From Planctomycetota bacterium (GTDB lineage Bacteria; Planctomycetota; UBA1135; UBA2386), in the NCBI GenBank assembly GCA_020638735.1, contig JACKHZ010000008.1:124001-188000 (forward strand): a stretch of DNA of 64,000 nucleotides, written 5' to 3'. The position numbers and the translations under genes are program-made. Positions 17,051-25,334 of the stretch are shown piece by piece. Under the pieces are notes generated by a model. That model did not search any database. It was not told the origin of the DNA and worked only from the letters and a program-made list of their open reading frames with translations. The first letter of the stretch is position 1. Every line of letters starts with the position of its first letter.

Positions 17051-19873
17051 TCACCACAGCAGCCGCTTCGCGCGCAGCTCGACGGCCTGGACCTCGGCCC
17101 CGCGCGCGATCCAGCACTTCCACTCGACGCCGTCGTAGCTGCCGAGCTCGCGGTGGTTGAACCAGTCGCGCAGCTCGGACACGCCGCCGATGCGGGTCAG
17201 CACCGGCGCGCCGGTCTGCGCATCGCGCAGCTCGAGCGCCAGGATCAGGTCGCCGACCTGCAGCGGGATCTCCTGGCCGGCCGGCGCGAACACCTTGTCG
17301 ACCTGCACCACCTGCGGCGGGATGTCGCGCGGTTCGCCGGTGGCGTCGCCCGTGAACTTGCGATGCAGCGCGATCGACGCCTGCCGCACGCGATCCGGGT
17401 CGTCGCCGTAGGCGAAGTCGCGGCAGCGCACGTCACACTGCCGCAGCAGCGACCAGACCTCGGGGGCGAGCGGTGCCATCGTGAACGTCTCGGCCTCGCC
17501 GCGACGCTCCACCACCAGCTCGACGTCGACGCCCGGCGTCTGCTCCAGCAGCGTGCGGGCGAGGCCGGGGCTCCAGGTGATCTCGACCCCGCCGAGCGAA
17601 CGCACGCGGTCGCCCGACGCGACGCCGGCGGCGGCCGCGGGGCCGCGCGGGTCGACGTCCATCACCAGCACGCGCCCCTCGTCGTCGAGCACGCGCATGC
17701 CGAAGTCCGGGCTGCGCAGCTTGTACGGCTGGAACAACAGCCCGAGCAGCTGCCGCCGCACGTGATCGACGGCGATCGCGTAGCCCTTGTTGTTGAAGGT
17801 GCCGCCGCCGGCGCTGTTGATGCCGACGAGGCGGCCGTTCATGTCGAGCAGCGCGCCACCCGAGTTGCCACCGTTGATCGCCGCGTCGGTCTCGATCAGG
17901 TTGTCCAGCTTGGCCCAACGCCCCTTGACGCGGATGCCCTGGTCCTTCGCCGAGACCACGCCGAAGGTGATCGTGTTGGCGCGGCCGTGCGGATTGCCGA
18001 TCGCCGCCACCGGCTCGCCGATCGCCAGCCCGTCGGAGCTGCCGAGCTCGACCGCGTGCACCTTCTCACCCGGCTCCAGCACCAGCTGCAGCAGCGACAG
18101 GTCGTCCTCGCGCGAGATGCTGAGCACCTTGACCTCGTACTCGCGCCCGCCGAACACCCGCGCCGTGACGCGGTGGTCGTCGACCATCGCGCCGTCCGGC
18201 ATCGTCGCGTCGTCGACGACGTGCCAGTTGCTGATCGCCAGCCCCGACTCGTCGATGATGACGCCGGAGCCGAGGCTCATCGGCATCCACTGCGGATCCG
18301 GCGGGAACGGGTCGTCCGGGTCCACCTCGGCGGTGTTGCGCGCGACGTAGATGTTGAGCAACGCGCCGCTGGTGCGTTCGACCATGGTCGTCAACGCCGA
18401 CTTCGTCGCGTCCGCCGCCGCCGGCGCCGCCGCGAGTTCGCCGACCTTGCCGGCGAACAGCTGGCGCACGCGCCGCACCCCGACGAACGTCGACAGGTTG
18501 GTCTCCTGGGTGATGCGATCGCCGCGGGTGCGGAAGGCCCACTCCAGCGGGTCGATCAGCCCGGCGTCGGCGATGCCGACGACGCGGCCGGCGACGTCGA
18601 TCACCGCGCCGCCGCCGTTCTGGTTGCCGAGGTTCATGTCGGCCTGGATGCGGCCGCCCTCGCGCTCGCGCAGCGCCGACAGCACGCCGGCCGAAGCGAC
18701 GACGGCGGTGCCGAGCGGGTTGCCGACCGCGATCAGCGTCTGGCCGAGCCGCACGTCCTCGTCGGAGGCAAGCAGCGCCGGCTGCAACGTGCGGCCAGCA
18801 GGCAACGCGACCTGCAGCAGGGCCAGGTTCGCCGCCATGTTGCGCGCGACGATCTCGGCGGCGCAGGTCGTGCCGTCGGCGAGGCGGACCTTGACGTCGC
18901 CTTCGCAGACGTGGAGGTTGGCGACCACCAGGCCGCCGGCGGTCACCACCACACCGGAGCCGACGCCGGCGCGGCGCTGCACGGCGCCCGGATCGTCGGC
19001 CGGCAGGCTCGGCCAGGAACCGCCGCCGCCGTGCACACCGACCACGCTCGGCGCGACCTTGGCGACCGCGTCGGCCCACACGCTGGCGGCAGCCTCGCCA
19101 TCGCCAGCCAGCGCCGGGAAGGCGCGGTGCACGACCGCGCCCGCCAGCACGACGCCGAAGCTCGGGCGCTGCAGGTCCTCGAGCACAGGCTCGCTCTTGT
19201 CCCGCTGCACGTGCTCGCTGCTGTAGAGGCCGAGCAGCGCGCCGTCGGCCGACACCACCGGCGCGCCGTCACAGCGCTCGTCGTTGCGAGCGTCGCACAG
19301 GAACACGTCGCCCGGCGAGAACGTCTGGCCGCCGAGCGCGACCGGCGCCAAGGCGGCGCTGGCACAGCCGGCAAACGCCAGCAGCTCCTGTCCCTCCGGC
19401 CGGGCGACCACGAGCACCGGCTCGCCGGTGCGCGCCGGCTGCGCCCGCAGCGGCACCGCGGTCAGGCCGCCCGCCGGCGGCGCGATGCGCAACAGCGCGA
19501 GGCCGCTGGCTGGGTCCGCCTTCTCGATGCTCGCCGCGAGCCGGGTGTTGGCGGCATCGTTGAGCTGCACGAGCAGCCGCTTGTCGCTGGCGCCGGCGGC
19601 CTCGGCGACCAACCGGTGGAAGGTCACGACCAGCCCCTTCGCGTCGACGACGACCCCGGTGCTCGCGCGTTCGATGACGAACTTGCCGCGGGGGCCGTCG
19701 ACCTCGACGGCGACGTAGACCACGGCGCCCTGGACCTTCTGGTAGGTCTCGGCCGACCAGGACGAAGGGGCCGGCGCGTCGGGCGCGACGAGCAGGGACT
19801 GGTTGACGACGCCCTGGGCGGTGGCGACACACGCCAGCAGGACCGGGCTGAGCAGCAGGAGCGCACGCGACAT
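17051..19873 (-). CDS. Secreted protein with three tandem trypsin-like domains and a PDZ domain
   Basis: 940 residues with a signal peptide (VATAQ near residue 20). Three HtrA-like protease modules are visible. Module 1 (about residues 45-240) keeps a possible His (about 85), but its Ser region reads CDGAPVV. Module 2 (about 265-460) keeps ANLHV (about 321), but the Asp position reads MAANLALL and the Ser motif is GNQNGGG. Module 3 (about 495-710) has a full triad: SNWHVV (about 550), REDDLSLL (about 589) and GGNSGGALLD (about 668). A PDZ-like region follows (about 720-800) and a second one may be at the C-terminus. The protein would work in the envelope, with two degenerate copies perhaps regulatory or peptide-binding (inference). 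Confidence 0.9.
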   Translation of the reverse strand: MSRALLLLSPVLLACVATAQGVVNQSLLVAPDAPAPSSWSAETYQKVQGAVVYVAVEVDGPRGKFVIERASTGVVVDAKGLVVTFHRLVAEAAGASDKRLLVQLNDAANTRLAASIEKADPASGLALLRIAPPAGGLTAVPLRAQPARTGEPVLVVARPEGQELLAFAGCASAALAPVALGGQTFSPGDVFLCDARNDERCDGAPVVSADGALLGLYSSEHVQRDKSEPVLEDLQRPSFGVVLAGAVVHRAFPALAGDGEAAASVWADAVAKVAPSVVGVHGGGGSWPSLPADDPGAVQRRAGVGSGVVVTAGGLVVANLHVCEGDVKVRLADGTTCAAEIVARNMAANLALLQVALPAGRTLQPALLASDEDVRLGQTLIAVGNPLGTAVVASAGVLSALREREGGRIQADMNLGNQNGGGAVIDVAGRVVGIADAGLIDPLEWAFRTRGDRITQETNLSTFVGVRRVRQLFAGKVGELAAAPAAADATKSALTTMVERTSGALLNIYVARNTAEVDPDDPFPPDPQWMPMSLGSGVIIDESGLAISNWHVVDDATMPDGAMVDDHRVTARVFGGREYEVKVLSISREDDLSLLQLVLEPGEKVHAVELGSSDGLAIGEPVAAIGNPHGRANTITFGVVSAKDQGIRVKGRWAKLDNLIETDAAINGGNSGGALLDMNGRLVGINSAGGGTFNNKGYAIAVDHVRRQLLGLLFQPYKLRSPDFGMRVLDDEGRVLVMDVDPRGPAAAAGVASGDRVRSLGGVEITWSPGLARTLLEQTPGVDVELVVERRGEAETFTMAPLAPEVWSLLRQCDVRCRDFAYGDDPDRVRQASIALHRKFTGDATGEPRDIPPQVVQVDKVFAPAGQEIPLQVGDLILALELRDAQTGAPVLTRIGGVSELRDWFNHRELGSYDGVEWKCWIARGAEVQAVELRAKRLLW

Positions 19874-19944
19874 AGGCCGGGCAGCCTACCAACCGGGCCC
19901 GCCGGCCGGCAGCTTCATCCCGCGCGCCGTTCGCTGCCCGCCCG

Positions 19945-20808
19945 TCAGCCGCCGGCGGCCTTCTCGTTCTCCTCGACCCGCTTCACCGCCAGCTCGAGGA
20001 CGTGCTTCTGGTGCTTCAGGAAGTACTCCAGGTTGCCGTGGGTGCTCTGCAGCACCTCCCCGATGCGCTCGCCCATGCCCTGGTACTGGCTCGACGCGTA
20101 GACGCCCTTCATGCGCCAGTCGAGCACCGACGAAAGCTGCTTGAAGCACGGCCACAGCTTCTCCCCGGCCTTGAAGAACTTCTCGAGCACCTTGACGTCG
20201 TCGCGGTACTTCTCGGTCGTCTTGAAGGCCTGGACCTTCTCCAGCAGGTCGGCGGTGGCGGTCAGGGCCTTCTTCAGCGCCGGCCCGTCCGCCTCGGCGA
20301 GCGACGGCTTGAGCTTGACCGAGTCGACCAGGCGCTTGCCCTTGCAGACCGCGCACTCCTTGAAGCCGTCGCCGCGACAGCTGACGCAGTTGGCCCACTT
20401 GGGATTGCCGGGGTACTTGAGGATGCCGCTCCCTGGGCAGAACCCGCAGACGGTGTAGCCGGCGCCGAGGCAGGCCGGGCACATCGCCTGCTCGAGCGGA
20501 TCGGGGAACTTGCCGAGGCCGGCGCAGGTGTGACACACCGCCTCGTGGGGCTCCTTGCGCCCGCAATCGGGGCACTTGGTCGCTTCGTCCGGATAGCTCT
20601 CACAGGTCGTGCACTTGACCTTGCCGGTGCCCTTGCAGCTCGAGCACTGGACCTCCTTGTGCTCGTCCCACTGCAGCTTGCCGTTCTCGTCCTTCTTCGT
20701 CGCGCGTTCGAACTTGTCGGGGATGAAGACCTTGTGCTGCGCGGAGGCAGCCGTCGACAAGAACAACGCCGCGGCGGCGAGCAGGAACAACGTCACGATT
20801 CGGGGCAC
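19945..20808 (-). CDS. Secreted protein with DnaJ-type CxxCxGxG zinc-finger repeats
   Basis: 287 residues with a signal peptide (STAASAQ, about residue 24). Residues about 54-160 contain eight or more CxxC pairs, several in the DnaJ form: CSSCKGTG, CHTCAGLG, CPACLGAG, CGFCPGSG and CVSCRGDG. DnaJ uses such fingers to bind zinc and unfolded clients. The J domain is missing. The C-terminal 120 residues are helical and lysine-rich. An exported DnaJ-like zinc module could be a zinc-bound or disulfide-rich binding protein (inference). It is preceded by the receiver-DUF3052 gene on the same strand with 54 bases between. Confidence 0.85.
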   Translation of the reverse strand: MPRIVTLFLLAAAALFLSTAASAQHKVFIPDKFERATKKDENGKLQWDEHKEVQCSSCKGTGKVKCTTCESYPDEATKCPDCGRKEPHEAVCHTCAGLGKFPDPLEQAMCPACLGAGYTVCGFCPGSGILKYPGNPKWANCVSCRGDGFKECAVCKGKRLVDSVKLKPSLAEADGPALKKALTATADLLEKVQAFKTTEKYRDDVKVLEKFFKAGEKLWPCFKQLSSVLDWRMKGVYASSQYQGMGERIGEVLQSTHGNLEYFLKHQKHVLELAVKRVEENEKAAGG

Positions 20809-20862
20809 GGCTTCTCCTTGGTTGCCTGCAGGATACGCGGCCTTGCCGCGGGCGGCAAACCG

Positions 20863-21666
20863 TTAGCGGCGCGTCGCGGACTTCGACGCGCGCCGTCGGG
20901 AGAAACGCAACCCCGACCAGGTCGCATCGATCGCGCAGACCTTGGTGTCCACGAGCCCCTGATCGAGGCCGAACGCGCGCACCACGGCGTCGCCGAGGTC
21001 GGTGACCTGCCCCGACGACTTCTTCGGCCACGCGATCCAGAGCGAGCCGAGCTCGGCGAGACAACCGACCGCTGCCCGCCAGTCCGCTCCCAGCTCCGCG
21101 CGCGACCTGCAGAACAGCACGACGACGTCGCGTTCGCCGGCGAGCCCGCGCTTCTGCACGGCGCCGGCCGGCAGCGGACCGAGCGTCGCCGCCCACTCGC
21201 GCGGCGCGCGCACCACCGCCAGCGTCCCGCCCGCCTTCAGCCCGAGCTTCTTCGGCAGCGGCGTGCCGGAATAGTCGGGCGCCTGCGGCACCACCGGGTC
21301 GGCAGGCGGCGCGGCGATCGCCTTCGGCAGCGCCGACTTCATGCGAGCCCACGTCGAGAACGTCGCGTCGGGGAACGCGTCCTTCAGCCGCGCGGTCTTC
21401 TCGGCATCGCCCGGCACGAACACGATCGGCACCCGCCGCAGCGCCTTGCGTTCGCGCAGCCAGGTGGCGAGCGCGCGACCGTGCGACGGCAACCGGCCGA
21501 GATCGATGACGACGGCGTCGGGCGGCGCCGCGGTGACGCCGCGCGTCAGCTGACCGCCGGCGTCCTGCTGCCAGTGCGCGACCACGTCGTGGCCCGAGGC
21601 GACGAGGCGTTCGGCGCGCTCGGCGCACTCCGCTTCGTGCCAGTGCACCAGCAGCACGCGACTCAC
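20863..21666 (-). CDS. Pseudo-receiver domain fused to DUF3052
   Basis: 267 residues. The first 120 resemble a response-regulator receiver: a beta strand VLLVHW, the candidate phospho-acceptor in VVIDLG (D55), then PIVFVPGD. The acidic pair after the first strand is replaced by HWHEAE and the conserved lysine is not obvious, so it may not be phosphorylated. The C-terminal half matches DUF3052 proteins: YSGTPLPKKLGLK, LWIAWPKKSSG, VVRAFGL and VDTKVCAIDATWSGLRF. Function of DUF3052 is unknown. The start overlaps the stop of the small coiled-coil gene by four bases (ATGA), so the two are probably coupled. Confidence 0.8.
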   Translation of the reverse strand: MSRVLLVHWHEAECAERAERLVASGHDVVAHWQQDAGGQLTRGVTAAPPDAVVIDLGRLPSHGRALATWLRERKALRRVPIVFVPGDAEKTARLKDAFPDATFSTWARMKSALPKAIAAPPADPVVPQAPDYSGTPLPKKLGLKAGGTLAVVRAPREWAATLGPLPAGAVQKRGLAGERDVVVLFCRSRAELGADWRAAVGCLAELGSLWIAWPKKSSGQVTDLGDAVVRAFGLDQGLVDTKVCAIDATWSGLRFSRRRASKSATRR

Positions 21667-21905
21667 GCCTGCTCCGGCGCGTCGTCGACATCGTGCTCGT
21701 CGCCGTCGACCTCCCCGGTCTCGCCGGCGCGCAGCCGCAGCCGGCGGTTCTGCCGCCGCAACCGGTCGTTGCCCTGCTGCAGGCGGCCGACCTCGTCGAG
21801 CAGCCAGCGCAGCTCCTCGCTGCGCACGGTCAGGTTGGCGTCGCCGGCCTGCAGCAGCCGGCGCAGCGCCTTGCGGCGGTGTTCGTCACGTTTGTCAGCG
21901 CTCAT
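21663..21905 (-). CDS. Small coiled-coil protein
   Basis: 80 residues from ATG 21905 (a longer frame exists but its extension is unconserved and runs into the upstream gene). The centre has leucines spaced like a coiled coil (LRWLLDEVGRLQQGNDRLRR) and the end is acidic. No family recognised. It overlaps the receiver-DUF3052 gene by four bases and lies 31 bases after the stop of the secreted protein gene upstream, so it may be a binding partner of its neighbour (inference). Confidence 0.6.
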   Translation of the reverse strand: MSADKRDEHRRKALRRLLQAGDANLTVRSEELRWLLDEVGRLQQGNDRLRRQNRRLRLRAGETGEVDGDEHDVDDAPEQA

Positions 21906-21936
21906 CGCCGACAGCTTGGCGTCCGGCCGGCGGCGA

Positions 21937-23727
21937 TCAATAGACCTTGCCGCTGGCGCGCTGCAGCACCTCGTCACCGGCCAGGCCGAGCGCGGCCAGC
22001 AACCCACCGATCACGAACGTGCCCTCGCTGCGCACCGTCAGTCCGTCGTCGTCGACGCGGTAGTAGGTCGTCGTCGCGCCGAGCGCCTCGGCCAGCTGCT
22101 CGGTGTCCGGCAGCGCGCTGCTGTCGAAGCCGAGCTCGTCGGCGTGGGAGTCGAGCATCGGATAGACCATCGTCTCGACCGTGCGCCAACCGATCTCGAC
22201 GGCGCGGAACGCGCGCAGGTGCACGACGCCGCTGTGGCCCTGCGCCCGCTTCTGGACCTTTTGGAAGTCCTCCTCGGCGGTCAGGCCGACCGACGCGTCG
22301 TCGCCACGGCGCAGCGCGCGGGTCAGCGCGGCGGTGTCCGACGCCAGCCACAGGTGCCCGTCTTCGAGCGCGTAGCACGGCGACAGCTGGAACTCCGCTT
22401 CGGGCAGAGGCACGCTGCAGAAGCGCACCTCGTGTTCGCCGACCTTGCGCGTCGCCCACTCGAGGTGCGCGCGCTGCTCGGTCATCGCCTCGAAGCGCTG
22501 CAGCAGCGCCTGCACCGGGCCGCGGTCGGCGACGGACAGGTGCAGCAGCAGCTCCGGCTTCGGCACGGCGCCCTTCTCCAGGCTCAGCGCGAAGCCGAGC
22601 TGACCGCCGAACGCGCGCAGCAGCGCGTCGACCTCGGCGGCCGAGGTGCCGGCGCGGCGCAGGTCGCGGCCGAGCTCACGGGCGAGGTTGCGCTGGATCT
22701 CCTCCTGCGCCTGCTCCGGCAGCAGCCGGGTGAAGCGCTGGAAGGCGTCGATGACGCCCGGCACGTCGAAGCTGCCGGCGCCGAACAACACCGTGTTGCT
22801 GGAGCACGCCGAGGCGAACGACAGGTCGACCGGCGCGGCGACCAGCGCCTTCATCAGGCCCTGCTCGCTGCCGCCGACGCCGACGTGCAGCAGCTCCTTG
22901 TCGCCGGAGGCGGCCCAGTAGACGTGGTCGAGCCGACCGAGCCCGAGCGCGTCGGCGAAGTCGGCGGCCTCGTACGGCAGGTGCGGCGCGAGCGACGTCA
23001 TCACCGACTCGAGGTTGACGAGCCACGCCGCCAGCGACTGCGACGGCTGGAGCTGACGCAGCGGCGCGAGGCGCGGCTCGCGGGCGAGGCCGCGTTCCTG
23101 GCCGGCGGCGACGCGCGCGACCTCGGTCAGGTAGCCGCGGCTGTTGCTGATGCAGAACGCGGAGCCGATCGGGCCGAAGAACAGCGGCGGCCCCTGCTCG
23201 GCCTGCACCCGCTGCAGCGCGTGCCCTTCGATCGTCACCGCCTCGGTGTGCACGTCGACGCCGAGCCGCGGCAGCTGGTGCACCAGCGTCGAGACGCAGC
23301 GGTCGATGGCCTCGCCGTGTTCGCCGCGCTCGATCATCAGGGCCACCGACGGCCCCATGCCCTCGACGGTGACCCGACCGAGGCCGACCAGCATCGGCTG
23401 GCCGAGCACCGCGCGCACGTCGGCGGGGCTGAGGCCGATTTCCTGCAGCGCGTGACGCACGTGCTCGCCGGCCTCGTCGAGGCCGCGCTCGAGGTGCTCT
23501 CGGCGGACCTCGGCGGGCAGCTGACCGACGAAGTTGCCGATCAGGTCGGCGAGCGACGAGCGCTGCACCGAGGCCCGGCAGGCCTCGAGGCCGGCGAACC
23601 GCGCCGCGGCGTAGGTCGAGGCGGGCAGCAATCCTTCGAGCGGCTGCGGCGCGGGGAGCGGAGACTGCGCCGCGAGCAGCGACGCGAGAGCGACGACCGC
23701 AGAGGCGGCCAGGGGGCGGTTGGACAT
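21937..23727 (-). CDS. Large secreted protein of unknown function
   Basis: 596 residues with a signal peptide (ALASLLAAQ, about residue 21). No domain recognised with confidence. The layout, with repeated hydrophobic/beta elements such as GPPLFFGPIGSAFCISN and VSLAD-type strands and with DGLTVRSEGTFVI near the end, recalls the planctomycete DUF3352-like exported proteins, but I cannot confirm that. The last residues are RASGKVY. The long upstream extension in the same frame reads through the tRNA pseudouridine synthase gene on the same strand and is spurious. Confidence 0.75.
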   Translation of the reverse strand: MSNRPLAASAVVALASLLAAQSPLPAPQPLEGLLPASTYAAARFAGLEACRASVQRSSLADLIGNFVGQLPAEVRREHLERGLDEAGEHVRHALQEIGLSPADVRAVLGQPMLVGLGRVTVEGMGPSVALMIERGEHGEAIDRCVSTLVHQLPRLGVDVHTEAVTIEGHALQRVQAEQGPPLFFGPIGSAFCISNSRGYLTEVARVAAGQERGLAREPRLAPLRQLQPSQSLAAWLVNLESVMTSLAPHLPYEAADFADALGLGRLDHVYWAASGDKELLHVGVGGSEQGLMKALVAAPVDLSFASACSSNTVLFGAGSFDVPGVIDAFQRFTRLLPEQAQEEIQRNLARELGRDLRRAGTSAAEVDALLRAFGGQLGFALSLEKGAVPKPELLLHLSVADRGPVQALLQRFEAMTEQRAHLEWATRKVGEHEVRFCSVPLPEAEFQLSPCYALEDGHLWLASDTAALTRALRRGDDASVGLTAEEDFQKVQKRAQGHSGVVHLRAFRAVEIGWRTVETMVYPMLDSHADELGFDSSALPDTEQLAEALGATTTYYRVDDDGLTVRSEGTFVIGGLLAALGLAGDEVLQRASGKVY

Positions 23728-23851
23728 GGCGTGGATCTCGCTAGGGCGACGGTCGACGGAAGAAGGCGCGGCCAACGGCAACACCCTGAGCATATTCGGC
23801 CGCGCCGGCGCTTGTGGCCGATCGCCGCGCCAGACCGTCACGCAGCGCGCA

Positions 23852-24673
23852 TCAGTCGTCGTCCCGGTCCGCCGCCGGCGCGCGCCCGGGCTCCTCCCCC
23901 GCCGGCGACAGGTCCTTCGCGTAGAGCACGCCGAGCAGGAACAGCCCGCGGGCCGGCGCGGTGGCGCCGCCGAGGCGTCGGTCGCGACCGGCGAGCACCT
24001 CGGCGATCCACTCCGGCGGCCGGTTGCCGTAGCCGACTTCGAGCAGCGAACCGACCAGGTTGCGCACCATGTTGTAGAGGAAGCCGCCGCCCTGCACCGC
24101 GAAGTCGAAGCCGTCGCGGCGGCGGAACAGGTGCACACGGTGCAGCGTGCGAACGGTGCCGCGCGAGCGCTGGTAGCCCGGGTTCGTAGCGAAGGACGCG
24201 AAGTCGTGGCGGCCGACCAGGCACTGCGCGGCGCGCCGCATCGCCGCGAGATCGACGTGGCGGCGACTCCAATGGAACAGCGAGCGCCCGACCGCCGGCC
24301 GCACCGCACCGCAGCGCACCCGGTAGACGTAGCGCTTGCCGCGGGCGTGGAAGCGGGCGTGGAAGTGCTCGGGCGCCTCGCGCACCGCCTGCACCGCGAC
24401 GTCCTCGGGCAGGTTGGCGTTGAGCGCCAGCAGCAGCCGGTCGGCAGGGAACGGCCGCTCGAGGCGCACGTGCGCGCACTGCGCCAGCGCGTGCACGCCG
24501 GTGTCGGTGCGACCGGCGCCCTCGACGTGCACGCCCGGCAGGTCGATGCGGGCGAAGGCGCGTTCGAGCTCTTCCTGCACGGTGCGCACGCCGACCTGCC
24601 GCTGCCAGCCGCAGAAGTGTGTGCCGTCGTAGGCGATGGTCAGCAGGAAGTTGCGCACGGCGGCGGCGACCAT
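23852..24673 (-). CDS. truA: tRNA pseudouridine(38-40) synthase
   Basis: 273 residues. It modifies uridines 38-40 in the tRNA anticodon arm. Seen: TIAYDGTHFCGWQ at the N-terminus, the catalytic motif GRTDTGVHA with Asp57, and the C-terminal QGGGFLYNMVRNLVG segment. A standard length and strong match. The next gene upstream is a membrane protein 40 bases away, so truA may be the last gene of the rpoN transcript. Confidence 0.95.
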   Translation of the reverse strand: MVAAAVRNFLLTIAYDGTHFCGWQRQVGVRTVQEELERAFARIDLPGVHVEGAGRTDTGVHALAQCAHVRLERPFPADRLLLALNANLPEDVAVQAVREAPEHFHARFHARGKRYVYRVRCGAVRPAVGRSLFHWSRRHVDLAAMRRAAQCLVGRHDFASFATNPGYQRSRGTVRTLHRVHLFRRRDGFDFAVQGGGFLYNMVRNLVGSLLEVGYGNRPPEWIAEVLAGRDRRLGGATAPARGLFLLGVLYAKDLSPAGEEPGRAPAADRDDD

Positions 24674-24713
24674 AGCGTCGCGCGGTGCGGGCGGCGACGA
24701 CGGAACGCGATGC

Positions 24714-25334
24714 CTACGGCCGCAGCAGCAGCCAGGCGAACAGCGCGCCGACCAGCGTCGTCGCGCCGAGGATGCCGGCCATCACCGGGTTGTGCTGCAT
24801 GGTCCAGAACCACGCGGCGGCCGAGCCGCCGCCGGCGAACAGCGCCAGCGGCGCGACCACCGACAGCAGCGCGCTGCGGCGGCGCTTCGGCACCGCCTGG
24901 CGCTGCGCGGCTTCGGCGGCCTTCGCCGCCGCCGGGCGCACGCTCGGCAGCTCGCGGCGACGCACCTCGCGGCGACCGGAGGTCGTCGATCGCGGCGCCT
25001 GCTCGGCCGCTGGTGCATCGTCTACCGGCGGCCGCGCTCCGACCTCCGGCCGCCGCGCCGGTTCCGGCATGGAGAACGCGGTCTCGGCATCGCTCGCTTC
25101 GCCGAGGATCTCCGCGCCGAAGTCCGATGCGTCGGCGAACGGTGAGCCGTTGCCGGGCAGCAGGCTGCCGACGTCTTCCTCCATCAGCGACCAGCTGTCG
25201 TCGGCGGGCGGTGCTTGCTTCACCGACTCGCCCGGCGCGAACAGCATTTCCTCGGCGTCTTGGCCTCTCGGTTCCTCGGGCGCGCCTGGGTCGAGGCGCA
25301 CCGAGCCGTAGGAGAACGGGTCGTAGCGGGTCAT
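24714..25334 (-). CDS. Hypothetical membrane protein with two C-terminal transmembrane segments
   Basis: 206 residues. The first 140 are low-complexity, acidic then Arg/Ala-rich, with no structure visible. Two hydrophobic segments lie at about residues 154-176 and 183-205. No family recognised. The start overlaps the rpoN stop as ATGA, so it is translated with sigma-54. A membrane protein tied to rpoN could be an envelope partner of that regulon (inference); composition alone gives no function. Confidence 0.7.
   Translation of the reverse strand: MTRYDPFSYGSVRLDPGAPEEPRGQDAEEMLFAPGESVKQAPPADDSWSLMEEDVGSLLPGNGSPFADASDFGAEILGEASDAETAFSMPEPARRPEVGARPPVDDAPAAEQAPRSTTSGRREVRRRELPSVRPAAAKAAEAAQRQAVPKRRRSALLSVVAPLALFAGGGSAAAWFWTMQHNPVMAGILGATTLVGALFAWLLLRP

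Noticed and set aside
20002..24189. A 1395-codon plus-strand open frame
   Set aside because: Runs opposite five minus-strand genes including a zinc-finger protein with clear motifs; its composition is not protein-like.
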